This document shows positions 48,085 to 56,469 of a stretch of DNA of 64,000 bases, one piece after another. The stretch comes from DATBDN01 sp963715995. Lineage in GTDB: Bacteria; Actinomycetota; Thermoleophilia; Solirubrobacterales; Thermoleophilaceae. Position 1 is the first letter of the stretch. Each line of letters starts with the position of its first letter. The DNA lies in assembly GCA_963715995.1 (NCBI GenBank), contig OY970283.1:992001-1056000 (forward strand), in the 5' to 3' direction. The position numbers were made by a program, and so were the translations under genes. Below the pieces are notes generated by a model that saw nothing but the letters and a program-made list of their open reading frames with translations, was not told where the DNA came from and made no database searches.

Positions 48085-49065
48085 ATGAGACGCCGCTGGC
48101 TGGTGATTCTCGCTGTGTCGCTTGCGTTCCCCGTGACTGCGAGCGCGTCTGCAGCCGTCGTCGCAACCGAGCGGTCTGCGACGACGATCAGCGCCCTCGG
48201 GGGCATGGCCGTTTGGAGCAGTCTGGACTACCGGATCGATGGCTACAGATTGCGGATGTACGCGAATGGGATAGTGCGGACATTGCCCGTGCGCCCAGAG
48301 CCAGAGCCGTTCGATGCGGAGCTCGGCGTAGACAGCCACCGACACATAGTCATTGTTTACTCGCGCTGTCGAAAGCAGCGCGGGTTGCGCGCCCAGAGCA
48401 GCGGATGTGACATCTACGAATTTCGCGTGGGCGGGCACGAAGTGAGAGTTGCTGGGCCGAGTTCGAAAAACGCCTCGGAGTTCGAGCCGACCCTGGACGG
48501 CGATCGCATCGCGTTCGCGCGAGTGGCTGATCGGAGCGTTGAACCGGCGTCAAGGCTCTATATCTACGACCTCCGTTCAAGGAAAACACACGCAATTCCC
48601 GGCGGGCCGCGGGGTTTCTTCGAGAGCGTGGGCACAGATCAATGGGTTGGCGGCCCAGGTCCCACACGACTGAGTTTGGTCGGCAAGCATCTGGTCTATG
48701 AATGGCAGTACGTAGACAACTCCTGTGAGGCTCCCGATGGAGGCTGGGTGACCGTCTCGCAGGTCTCCCTGGTCAACGTGAACGGAGGGGCGCCCGCGCT
48801 TATTGCGGGAAGCACCTGTGCGGAGGGCGCCGACTCGCTTAAGAGCCCGGTCCTGACGTCGCGCTCGATCATCTACCTGGATTCGCGAAGTGGCCCGCAG
48901 CAGCTTGCGAGGTATACGCTTGAGACCAATCAAACGTCGCATGCAGACGGGTATGGCGGGACTGTGGCGGTTGATGGAAATGACACCAAGACGTTCGATG
49001 TACGCGCAGTAGGAGAGCTTGGCGAATTTGACGTGGAGTGGATGAATCCGGTGTTTGGCGGCTGA
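48085..49065 (+). CDS. Exported beta-propeller-like protein after the third copy
   Basis: 326 residues from the ATG at 48085. Signal peptide MRRRWLVILAVSLAFPVTAS. The mature protein has propeller-type strands: ATTISALGGMAVWSSLDYRI, EFEPTLDGDRIAFARVADRS, LYIYDLRSRKTHAIPGGPRG, VSQVSLVNVNGGAPALIAGS and RSIIYLDSRSGPQQLARYTL. This is similar in plan to the product of 43267 and to TolB-like propellers. It remains intact although the module upstream is broken. An intrinsic terminator follows. Confidence 0.65.
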   Translation: MRRRWLVILAVSLAFPVTASASAAVVATERSATTISALGGMAVWSSLDYRIDGYRLRMYANGIVRTLPVRPEPEPFDAELGVDSHRHIVIVYSRCRKQRGLRAQSSGCDIYEFRVGGHEVRVAGPSSKNASEFEPTLDGDRIAFARVADRSVEPASRLYIYDLRSRKTHAIPGGPRGFFESVGTDQWVGGPGPTRLSLVGKHLVYEWQYVDNSCEAPDGGWVTVSQVSLVNVNGGAPALIAGSTCAEGADSLKSPVLTSRSIIYLDSRSGPQQLARYTLETNQTSHADGYGGTVAVDGNDTKTFDVRAVGELGEFDVEWMNPVFGG

Positions 49066-49079
49066 GCCGTCAGGTTCTC

Positions 49080-49107
49080 AACGCGCGGCGCATTCGCGGC
49101 GCGTTTT
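49080..49107 (+). terminator. Intrinsic terminator
   Basis: AACGCGC ... GCGCGTT arms with an inner GCG/CGC pairing, followed by TTTT, 15 bp after the stop at 49065. Confidence 0.6.
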
Positions 49108-49594
49108 AGTCCAAGGGTTGCGTCCACCCGAGAGCAGTTGACGCCGCTGCGAACCTTCCAGACTGAGCGTTAGCGGCAGCGAGGCCAAGCGCGATAAGGA
49201 CCCGTCTGTCGCCTCTGTTCATGGCCTGACCCAGGGTACCTGGGAGCGGCGGAAAAAGTGGCGGCGCAGGCGCGCGCGACCTCGATCCGCAAGACGATCA
49301 CGGTTGAGGTACTGATCGGACGCGCCTTCCACGTCGTCACACACGAAACGACTGGTGGTGGGCCCCCGACCACCTCCCTTGACGCACGGCGCTGGCCTTC
49401 GAGCCCCGTGTCGGCGGGGCGCTTGAACTTAACGGTGACTGGAAGATCGATACGGATCTCGAACGACGAGTAGCGAACACGTTCACGCCCGAGAACGAGG
49501 CCCGCACCCGCACCAACCTGGAGCACCGCCACCTCGAGCGCCGCGAAGGGCTTATCCACTGCCAAGGGAGCACTCCCGTGCCACGATTGTCGCC
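49108..49594. other. Intergenic region before the PadR gene, no clear gene
   Basis: About 490 bp. A 71-residue frame (49258-49473, plus) has no family resemblance, no ribosome-binding site and no promoter of the local type, so it is not called. Nothing else was seen. Confidence 0.4.
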
Positions 49595-50047
49595 GTGCCT
49601 CCGCGCGACGCCAAGTCCGCCGCCCGCAAGGCGGCCGCCCAGGCTGCCCAGGCGGTTCCGCCTGCCGCTGCCAAGCGCAGCCGGCGTGGCTCGGACCCGA
49701 TCACCGGCGAACTGCGCCGGCGTGACGTCCTGCCGTTGCTTGTCCTCCACTACATCGCCCAGGGGCCGTGCTACGGCAACCAGTTGATGGAGCGGATCGC
49801 TGCGCTGACCGAGGGCGTCCTGCTCGTGAACCCGAACACGATGTACCCGCTGCTGCGTGAGCTCGAGGGCCGCGGCCTGATCGAGGGCTCGTGGGAGCAC
49901 CCTGATCGCCGCAGCCGCCGCTACTACGCGATCACCCAGGCGGGTGCGACCGAGTACGAGGAGCTGCTGGCCGACGTGCTGCCGTTCCTCGGGGCGCTCG
50001 CGCGCTCGCTCGACGGGATCTTCGGCGAGATCTACGGGGACGCCTGA
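49595..50047 (+). CDS. PadR-family transcriptional regulator
   Basis: 150 residues, GTG start. After an Ala/Lys-rich, disordered N-terminus of about 35 residues comes a winged helix: LRRRDVLPLLVLHYIAQGPCYGNQLMERIAALTEG, VLLVNPNTMYPLLRELEGRGLIEGSWEHPDRRSRRYYAITQAG. That is the canonical PadR pattern (GYxL/GNxL, TMYPLLRxLExxGLI). The C-terminal helix is for dimerisation. It overlaps the SRPBCC gene by one base (TGATG), so the two are a unit; the ligand may be sensed by the SRPBCC partner (inference). Confidence 0.88.
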   Translation: MPPRDAKSAARKAAAQAAQAVPPAAAKRSRRGSDPITGELRRRDVLPLLVLHYIAQGPCYGNQLMERIAALTEGVLLVNPNTMYPLLRELEGRGLIEGSWEHPDRRSRRYYAITQAGATEYEELLADVLPFLGALARSLDGIFGEIYGDA

Positions 50048-50499
50048 TGGCGCTGATCGAGCGCGCGGGCTTCGCGCCGGTCACGCCGCTCGTGGCGCAA
50101 CGGCTCTGGACCGACACCGGCCGCTGGCCCACGTTCGTCGACGGCTTCGGGCACGTGGTCGAGCTCGATCCGCGCTGGCCTGAGCCGGGAGCAAAGGTTG
50201 TCTGGCAGTCCGGGCCTGCCGGCCGCGGGCGCGTGACCGAGCTGATCAAGGAGAACGGCGACGCCCTGGTGTCGAGCGACGTCTACGACGAGCAGATGAC
50301 GGCGATCCAGACCGCTCGCTTCGACGCGGCCGCCGACGGCTGCGACGTCTACCTCGCGCTCGACTACAAGCTCACGAGCGGCGGTCCGCTGCGCGCGATC
50401 ACCGACGCGCTGTTCATCCGCCGGGCGCTCGCGATGGCGCTGGAGCGCACCCTCACGCGCTTTTCCACAGAGGCCGAAGACGAAGCGACGTCTCAGTAA
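50047..50499 (+). CDS. SRPBCC (START-like) domain protein
   Basis: 150 residues. AQRLWTDTGRWPTFVDGFGHVVELDPRWPEPGAKVVWQSGPAGRGRVTELIKE is the typical beginning of polyketide-cyclase/START-like proteins (W..YxxWP.F). The domain has beta strands and a long C-terminal helix (LFIRRALAMALERTLTRFSTE). It binds a hydrophobic ligand in a helix-grip fold. Co-expressed with the PadR regulator. Confidence 0.75.
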   Translation: MALIERAGFAPVTPLVAQRLWTDTGRWPTFVDGFGHVVELDPRWPEPGAKVVWQSGPAGRGRVTELIKENGDALVSSDVYDEQMTAIQTARFDAAADGCDVYLALDYKLTSGGPLRAITDALFIRRALAMALERTLTRFSTEAEDEATSQ

Positions 50500-50530
50500 C
50501 GGTCTGAACGCTCCGCTGGCGCTCCGCTAG

Positions 50531-50536
50531 TAGCCT
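50531..50536 (+). promoter_or_regulatory. -10 hexamer TAGCCT for the 3-hydroxyacyl-CoA dehydrogenase gene
   Basis: TAGCCT ends 8 nt before the ATG at 50545, without a Shine-Dalgarno sequence. Confidence 0.45.
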
Positions 50537-50544
50537 CGCCGTCC

Positions 50545-51403
50545 ATGTTCGTAACCAAAGCCGCCGTCGTCGGAGCGGGGACGATGGGTGGAGAAATCGC
50601 CCAGGTCATCAGCTCCGCGGGCATCCCCGTCGTACTCAAGGACATCGATCAGAAGTTCGTAGACCAGGGCCTCGCAAAGGCCGAAGAGGTCTCGAAGATC
50701 CAGACCGGCTCGCAGGTGAAGAAGGAGAAGATCACCCAGGAGCAGGCCGACGAGCAGGTCGGCGAGATCCTCGGGCGCATCACCGGGACGACCTCCTACG
50801 ACGCGCTCGGCGATGTCGACTTTGTCATCGAGGCGGTCCCCGAGCGGATGGACATCAAGCAGGGCGTGTTCGCCGACCTCGACGCCTCGACACCGGGCCA
50901 CGCCATCCTCGCGTCCAACACCTCGGGCCTGTCGATCACCGAGATGGGCGACGCCACGCTGCGGCCCGACAAGGTCGTCGGCTTCCACTTCTTCTGGCCG
51001 GCGTCGATGATGCGCCTGATCGAGGTGATCGAAGGCGAGGCCACCTCCGAGGACACCCTCCAGACCGCGACCAACTTCGCGCAGGCCATCCGCAAGACGC
51101 CTGTGCGCTGCGGCGAGGTGCCGGGCTTCGTGGTCAATCGCATCCTCATGTCGGGCGCCGCGGAGATCTGGCGCGCGCAGCAGGAGTCGGGCAAGACCCC
51201 GCAGGAGGTCGACCAGAAGATCCAGGAGTCCAAGGCGCTCCCGATGGGGCCCTTCTTCCTGGCCGACATGACCGGCCTCGACACCACGCTCCACGTCGCT
51301 CAGAACATGGTCGACTCCTACGGCGATCGCTTCTACATCCACCCCGGCATGAAGGACCTGGTCGGCGACGGCAACTACGGCCAGAAGAGCGGAAAGGGTT
51401 TCT

Positions 51404-51420
<17 letters not shown>
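50545..51420 (+). CDS. 3-hydroxyacyl-CoA dehydrogenase
   Basis: 291 residues. N-terminal Rossmann domain (KAAVVGAGTMGGEIAQVISSAG, then VVLKDID) and C-terminal 3HCDH domain (GEVPGFVVNRILMSGAAEIW, MGPFFLADMTGLDTTLHVAQ, GQKSGKGFYEH). The catalytic His lies in VVGFHFFWPASMMRLIEVIEG. It oxidises L-3-hydroxyacyl-CoA with NAD+ in beta-oxidation. The next gene starts within its last codons and carries a second 3HCDH C-terminal-like domain, so the two together resemble a FadB-type enzyme cut in two. Confidence 0.9.
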
Positions 51421-52497
<1,077 letters not shown>

Positions 52498-52501
<4 letters not shown>

Positions 52502-53226
52502 CCGAACTCCTCCGGGAGTCCCAGCACGCAGTCGTACTCACGGGAGCAGGGATCTCGGTGCCGTCCGGGATCCCCGACTTCCGCACGCCCGGTACCGGCA
52601 TGTGGGAGAAGGTCGACCCGATGGAGGTCGCCCACATCGACGCCTTCCGGCGCGACCCCGACCGCTTCTGGCACTTCTACTCGCAGCGCTTCATGTCGCT
52701 GCGCGAGAAGCGGCCGAACCGCGCTCACGAGATCGTCGCGGAGCTCGAGGCGCGCGGGCTCGTCGAGGCCGTGGTCACTCAGAACATCGACCGCCTGCAC
52801 CGCGCGGCGGGCTCCGACGACGTGATCGAGGTGCACGGCTCAATCGCAGAGTCGGTGTGCCTCGAGTGCGGCGGTCGCTTCGCGCTCGATGACGTCGTCG
52901 CGATGATCGAGCGCGATCCCGAGTCGGCACCCGAGTGCACCGCGTGCATCGCTCCGCTCAAGCCGGACGTGGTGCTCTTCGGCGAGCTGCTTCCCGAGCA
53001 GGCGCTGAGGCGCGCACACGATCTGGCGGCCGGGGCGGACCTGATGCTGGCGATCGGATCGTCGCTGGAGGTGCACCCCGTCGCCGCGCTGCCGGGCATC
53101 ACGCTCGCGGCTGGTGGCCGCGTCGTGCTCGTCACGCAGGGGCCGACGCCCTACGACCTCGACGCCGCGATCAAGCTGGACGGCGACGTGGTCGACGAGC
53201 TGTCGGCTGTGCTGGCAGCGCTCTAG
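52498..53226 (+). CDS. Sirtuin-type NAD-dependent protein deacylase
   Basis: 242 residues from 52498. Sir2 motifs: VVLTGAGISVPSGIPDFRTPG (NAD binding), VTQNIDRLHRAAG, EVHGSIAESV with the catalytic His, zinc ligands CLEC and CTAC (C..C.. pattern), and LKPDVVLFGELLP. It removes acyl groups from lysines using NAD+. No ATG, GTG or TTG occurs in frame between 52309 and the NAD motif. The protein's natural start falls on GTA of GTAG, where the upstream stop is TAG, with AAGG 7 nt upstream. A GTG at 52309 would give a 190-bp overlap and unrelated residues. Confidence 0.85.
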
Positions 53227-53375
53227 TCGTAGGAGCGGTCCAGGTGCGCGAAGCGCGGATCCGCGCCGCCGACCTCGAACCCGTTGATCCACGCCCGTCC
53301 CCGGTCGAGCGCGCGAGGCCTGGGCGCGCGGCGCGACTGGGGCTTGGCGCGAACGGGTCGCCGGGGCGGTGGCAT
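53223..53375 (-). CDS. Possible 50-aa basic protein
   Basis: MPPPRRPVRAKPQSRRAPRP leads into RALDRGRAWINGFEVGGADP and RFAHLDRSYD. The C-terminal half looks like a genuine folded sequence. Its TAG stop shares CTAG with the sirtuin stop, as at other convergent gene pairs here. The start is uncertain and no promoter was found. It might also be the 3' end of a longer gene now lost. Confidence 0.35.
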   Translation of the reverse strand: MPPPRRPVRAKPQSRRAPRPRALDRGRAWINGFEVGGADPRFAHLDRSYD

Positions 53376-53464
53376 GCGGATCGTCTGGGCCACTGCCCCG
53401 ATGGTCCTGCGGGCATCCGGCCGAGTCCAGCCTCACGCGCTCGAAAAGCGCGGAAATTGCGGGA

Positions 53465-54547
53465 TCATGCGAGCCCTTCCACGAGGGCCGGGCCGCCCGT
53501 GAGGGTCAGCTTGCCCGGCCGCAGGCCTGCTTGCTCGAGCAGCGCCCTGAGCTCGTCGGCGGAGCGCTGGCGGCCGTCGTCGCACTGCGTGAGCATTTGG
53601 ACGTCGGCCAGCGATGCCGTCGCGCTCGGGCGGTTGCGCTCCTGGAGGTCCTCCACGAGCACCATCCGCGCACCAGCGGGCATCGTCTTGCGGACGGTGC
53701 GCAGGATTGTGGCGCAGGCGTCGTCGCCCCAGTCGTGGAGCACGTCCTTCAGCACGTAGACGTCGGCGGTCGCCTCGACGCGCTCGAAGATGTTGCCCTC
53801 CTTCAGCTCGACGCGATCGCCCAGGCCGCGCTCGGTCAGCCACGGCTTCGCCTCGGCCAGCACGCCGCGACCGTCGACCAGCACGCCGCGCAGGTCGGGG
53901 CGTTCGCCGAGGATGGCTGCCAGCAGCGTGCCCACGCCGCCGGCGACGTCGCAGATGACGCCGTCGCGCGGCCAGTCGTAGCCGGCCACGATCGCCGGCG
54001 CCAGCTCCTCGGTCAGCCGCCGCATGCCGCCGGCGAAGACGCGCTCCTCGTCGGGGTTGGCGGCGAACCAGTCCCACACCGACATCCCGTGCACGCGCGG
54101 GAACGCGCTCTGGCCCGTGCGGACGCTCTCGGTCAGGTCGGCCCAGGCGCTGCCCGTCGAGGGGAGCGCGATGTAGCGCGCCCAGTCGCGCATCGAGTGC
54201 GGCGCGTCCGAGCGCAGCTGCTCGCCCAGGCGCGTGAGCGTGAAGCGGCCGCGGCGGTCCATCTTCACGAGGCCCTCGACGGCGGACGCGCGCAGCACGC
54301 GGTGGAGGGCGTCCGCGTCGACGCCCAGGCCCGGTGCCATCTCCGCCGCGGTCTGCGGGCCTGTGGCCAGCGCGTCCGCGACGCCAAGCTCGGCCAGCGT
54401 GCCGAGCACGTGGGTGCGGCCTACGCCGATCGTCTTGTCGAAGACGGCGAACTGCGCCGGGATCAGGCGGTCGGCCAACGTCAGCAGGGCGCGTCGCAGC
54501 CTGGTCACGGCGACTACGACGGGGCGGGGCGGTGGGCGGTTGGGCAT
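53465..54547 (-). CDS. O-methyltransferase with dimerisation domain (plant-type family)
   Basis: 360 residues from the ATG at 54547. The N-terminal winged-helix dimerisation domain (AQFAVFDKTIGVGRTHVLGTLAELGVADALATGPQTAAEMAPGLG, then LHRVLRASAVEGLV) is followed by the SAM-binding domain: GVICDVAGGVGTLLAAILGERPDLRGVLVDG, VELKEGNIFERVEATADVYVLKDVLHDWGDDACATILRTVRK. The HDW motif contains the catalytic His of this family. These enzymes methylate hydroxyls on polyketides or aromatic natural products. No biosynthetic cluster is adjacent, so the substrate is unknown. Confidence 0.85.
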   Translation of the reverse strand: MPNRPPPRPVVVAVTRLRRALLTLADRLIPAQFAVFDKTIGVGRTHVLGTLAELGVADALATGPQTAAEMAPGLGVDADALHRVLRASAVEGLVKMDRRGRFTLTRLGEQLRSDAPHSMRDWARYIALPSTGSAWADLTESVRTGQSAFPRVHGMSVWDWFAANPDEERVFAGGMRRLTEELAPAIVAGYDWPRDGVICDVAGGVGTLLAAILGERPDLRGVLVDGRGVLAEAKPWLTERGLGDRVELKEGNIFERVEATADVYVLKDVLHDWGDDACATILRTVRKTMPAGARMVLVEDLQERNRPSATASLADVQMLTQCDDGRQRSADELRALLEQAGLRPGKLTLTGGPALVEGLA

Positions 54548-54613
54548 CGCCCCAGCATCTACGGGCCGCGGCCGGCTCGCAACCCAGGGGGTGCAGGAAG
54601 CGCTCGGCGTGCC

Positions 54614-54619
54614 GATAAT
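54614..54619 (+). promoter_or_regulatory. -10 hexamer GATAAT for the LCCL protein gene
   Basis: GATAAT ends 8 nt before the ATG at 54628. TAATGA two bases on is an alternative register. Confidence 0.4.
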
Positions 54620-54627
54620 GAACACGG

Positions 54628-55899
54628 ATGCTCTGGCCTGGGCGTGCTCTGATTCCGATCGCAGCGGTGGTCGCCGTCTGCACGACGCTGGTCGCCGTGC
54701 CGGCGTCCGGCAGCGCGCCGCGCCCCCAGGCGCATGCGAGCGCGGACGTCAGTGGCTGGTCGGCGAACGCGGTCGCCTACCGCGGGCAGAACGGCAGCCA
54801 GTTCACGGCCGACTGCCCGGCCTACGGCACGGTCCGCTCGATCTACGGCACCGACGTCTACACCGACGACAGCTCGATCTGCACGGCCGCGGTCCACGTC
54901 GGGCGAATCTCGCTCGGCGACGGGGGCACGGTCACCTTCGAGATCCGTCCCGACGCGGGCAGCTACGCGGCCAGCACGCGCAACCGTGTGACGAGCTCGG
55001 AGTACGGCGCGTGGGTCGGGTCGTTCGCGATCGTCGGCGCGTCGCCTAACACGCCCGTCGTCGGCACCGGCGCCAGCGGCTGGAACACGAACGCAGCGAC
55101 CTTCCGCAACTGGCCAGGCACGCAGTACCGGTACAACTGCCCGGCGAACGGCGTGCCCGGAGCGGTCTGGGGCACAAACGTCTACACCGACGACAGCTCG
55201 GTGTGCACCGCTGCCGTCCACGGCGGGCTGATCAGCCTCAAGTCGGGCGGCAAGGTCACGATCAAGATGCGCGACGGCCAGGCCTCCTACCGCAGCTCCA
55301 CTCGCAACAAGGTGAAGTCCCAGGCCTACGGAGCGTGGCCGGCCAGCTTCATCGTCGTCGGCGCGCCCGACGGCCCGGACGACCCGGACGGGATCGCGAC
55401 CGGGAACGTGCTCGTGAACGGCCAGCCGTTCACCACCGGGACGGTCAAGTACGGCGCGACGGTGGATGTCTCGGGCGGCACGCTCACGCTGACCGCGCCG
55501 AAGGTCGGCACGGTGCTCACGTTCGGCGACGGAACCGACCTGGCGCGCTACAAGCTCGTCAAGCTCACGCAGAAAGTGAAGAAGCAGACGAAGATCGTGG
55601 GAGCGCAGCTCGCGCTCTCGGGCGGGGACTTCACTGGCTGCTCGGCAGGCACCGCCCGCGCCGCGGGCAAGCCGGTGGGCAAGATCGTCCGCTCGCTGTG
55701 GTCGTCGGGCAAGGGCAAGTTCCAGACGAAGGGGAAGTACGCGAGCGCGACGGTCAGAGGCACCAAGTGGCAGACCACCGATCAGTGCGACGGAACGCTC
55801 ACGACGGTCTCCGAAGGCGCGGTGACGGTGCGCGACTTCGCGCTGAAGAAGAACGTCGTGGTCAGGGCGCCCGGGTCGTATCTGGCGAAGTCGCCTTAG
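54628..55899 (+). CDS. Secreted protein with two LCCL domains
   Basis: 423 residues. Signal peptide ALIPIAAVVAVCTTLVAVPASG. Two LCCL-type domains: FTADCPAYGTVRSIYGTDVYTDDSSICTAAVHVGRIS with GTVTFEIRPDAGSYAASTRNRVTSSEYGAW (about 55-130), and YRYNCPANGVPGAVWGTNVYTDDSSVCTAAVHGGLIS with RSSTRNKVKSQAYGAW (about 165-245). Cysteine and YTDDSSxCTAAVH signatures are conserved in both. A C-terminal beta domain with LTFGDGTDLARYKLVKLTQK and a C...C pair follows (about 265-420). LCCL domains bind polysaccharide or lipid ligands in other organisms; here probably an extracellular binding protein. Confidence 0.8.
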   Translation: MLWPGRALIPIAAVVAVCTTLVAVPASGSAPRPQAHASADVSGWSANAVAYRGQNGSQFTADCPAYGTVRSIYGTDVYTDDSSICTAAVHVGRISLGDGGTVTFEIRPDAGSYAASTRNRVTSSEYGAWVGSFAIVGASPNTPVVGTGASGWNTNAATFRNWPGTQYRYNCPANGVPGAVWGTNVYTDDSSVCTAAVHGGLISLKSGGKVTIKMRDGQASYRSSTRNKVKSQAYGAWPASFIVVGAPDGPDDPDGIATGNVLVNGQPFTTGTVKYGATVDVSGGTLTLTAPKVGTVLTFGDGTDLARYKLVKLTQKVKKQTKIVGAQLALSGGDFTGCSAGTARAAGKPVGKIVRSLWSSGKGKFQTKGKYASATVRGTKWQTTDQCDGTLTTVSEGAVTVRDFALKKNVVVRAPGSYLAKSP

Positions 55900-56056
55900 A
55901 GCGGGTCTCCGCCGTCCGGCCGCTCTGCCGCCCGGCCCCGCTCTGCCGCCGGCCCCGCTCTGCCGCCCACCGGCCCCCCGCTGGTCTGCCGCCCGCCGGC
56001 CCCCCGCTTCGCGGCGCAAACTGCTTCGGCCAAGGGTGGCTGGAGTGGCGCTTGCG
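55900..56056. repeat. GCTCTGCCGCC-type tandem repeat and a lone element terminus
   Basis: Between 55919 and 56003 a GC-rich unit (GCTCTGCCGCC plus GGCCCC) is repeated about four times with variation. It is followed by 56004-56056, which matches the terminal repeat of elements 1-3 (GCGGCGCAAACTGCTTCGGC then CAAGGGTGGCTGGAGTGGCG). No opposite terminus was found, so this is a solo or degraded copy. Confidence 0.65.
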
Positions 56057-56105
56057 TTCTCTCGCCGTCCGTTTCGCCTCGCGAACGCTCTCAATGACCG
56101 CGACT

Positions 56106-56249
56106 GTGACGTTGACCACGTATAGCGTGGTCGAGGTCACACTCGATGCCCGAGTGGCACCTTCACCGCGAATAGCGCGGTCAACGTGCCACTCGAGGGC
56201 CGCGAGTTTTACGTTAAGCCGATATACGCGGCTTAACGTCAATCTCGCG
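56106..56249. repeat. Array of three similar two-tier hairpins
   Basis: Hairpin 1: 56106-56140, GTGAC/GTCAC outer and GACCACG/CGTGGTC inner stems, loop TATAG. Hairpin 2: 56152-56194, GAGTGGCAC/GTGCCACTC outer and ACCGCG/CGCGGT inner, loop AATAG. Hairpin 3: 56202-56249, CGCGAG/CTCGCG outer and ACGTTAAGCCG/CGGCTTAACGT inner, loop ATATACG. Sequences differ but the plan is the same. No gene overlaps. Confidence 0.85.
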
Positions 56250-56305
56250 ACCAGGCGCGGCGCCACGAGCGAACCGAGACAGCGCAACCAAGAGCGGCTC
56301 CGCGA

Positions 56306-56353
56306 GCGAGCACCGAGCCCTCTTAGCTGCCCCAGCGGAGGGTCGGTGCTCGC
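56306..56353. repeat. Long hairpin after the array
   Basis: GCGAGCACCGAGCCCTC (56306-56322) pairs with GAGGGTCGGTGCTCGC (56338-56353) with one bulge. The rest of the gap to 56469 shows nothing recognisable. Confidence 0.75.
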
Positions 56354-56469
56354 GAACCACGCCGCTCGAGCCCTGACACGCTGACGGAGGACGCACCGCC
56401 GCCCGAAAGCACCACCCGAAAACACCGCTATGTCCCCGCCCTGGGGTAGTTACCGCGGTAACACGCCGC

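Noticed and set aside
49258..49473. Possible 71-aa gene before the PadR regulator
   Set aside because: No promoter of the local type, no ribosome-binding site and no family resemblance.
38197..49594. A tRNA-anchored integrative element
   Set aside because: The region looks accessory and contains a tRNA, but no integrase, no repeat of the tRNA 3' end and no mobility genes were found.
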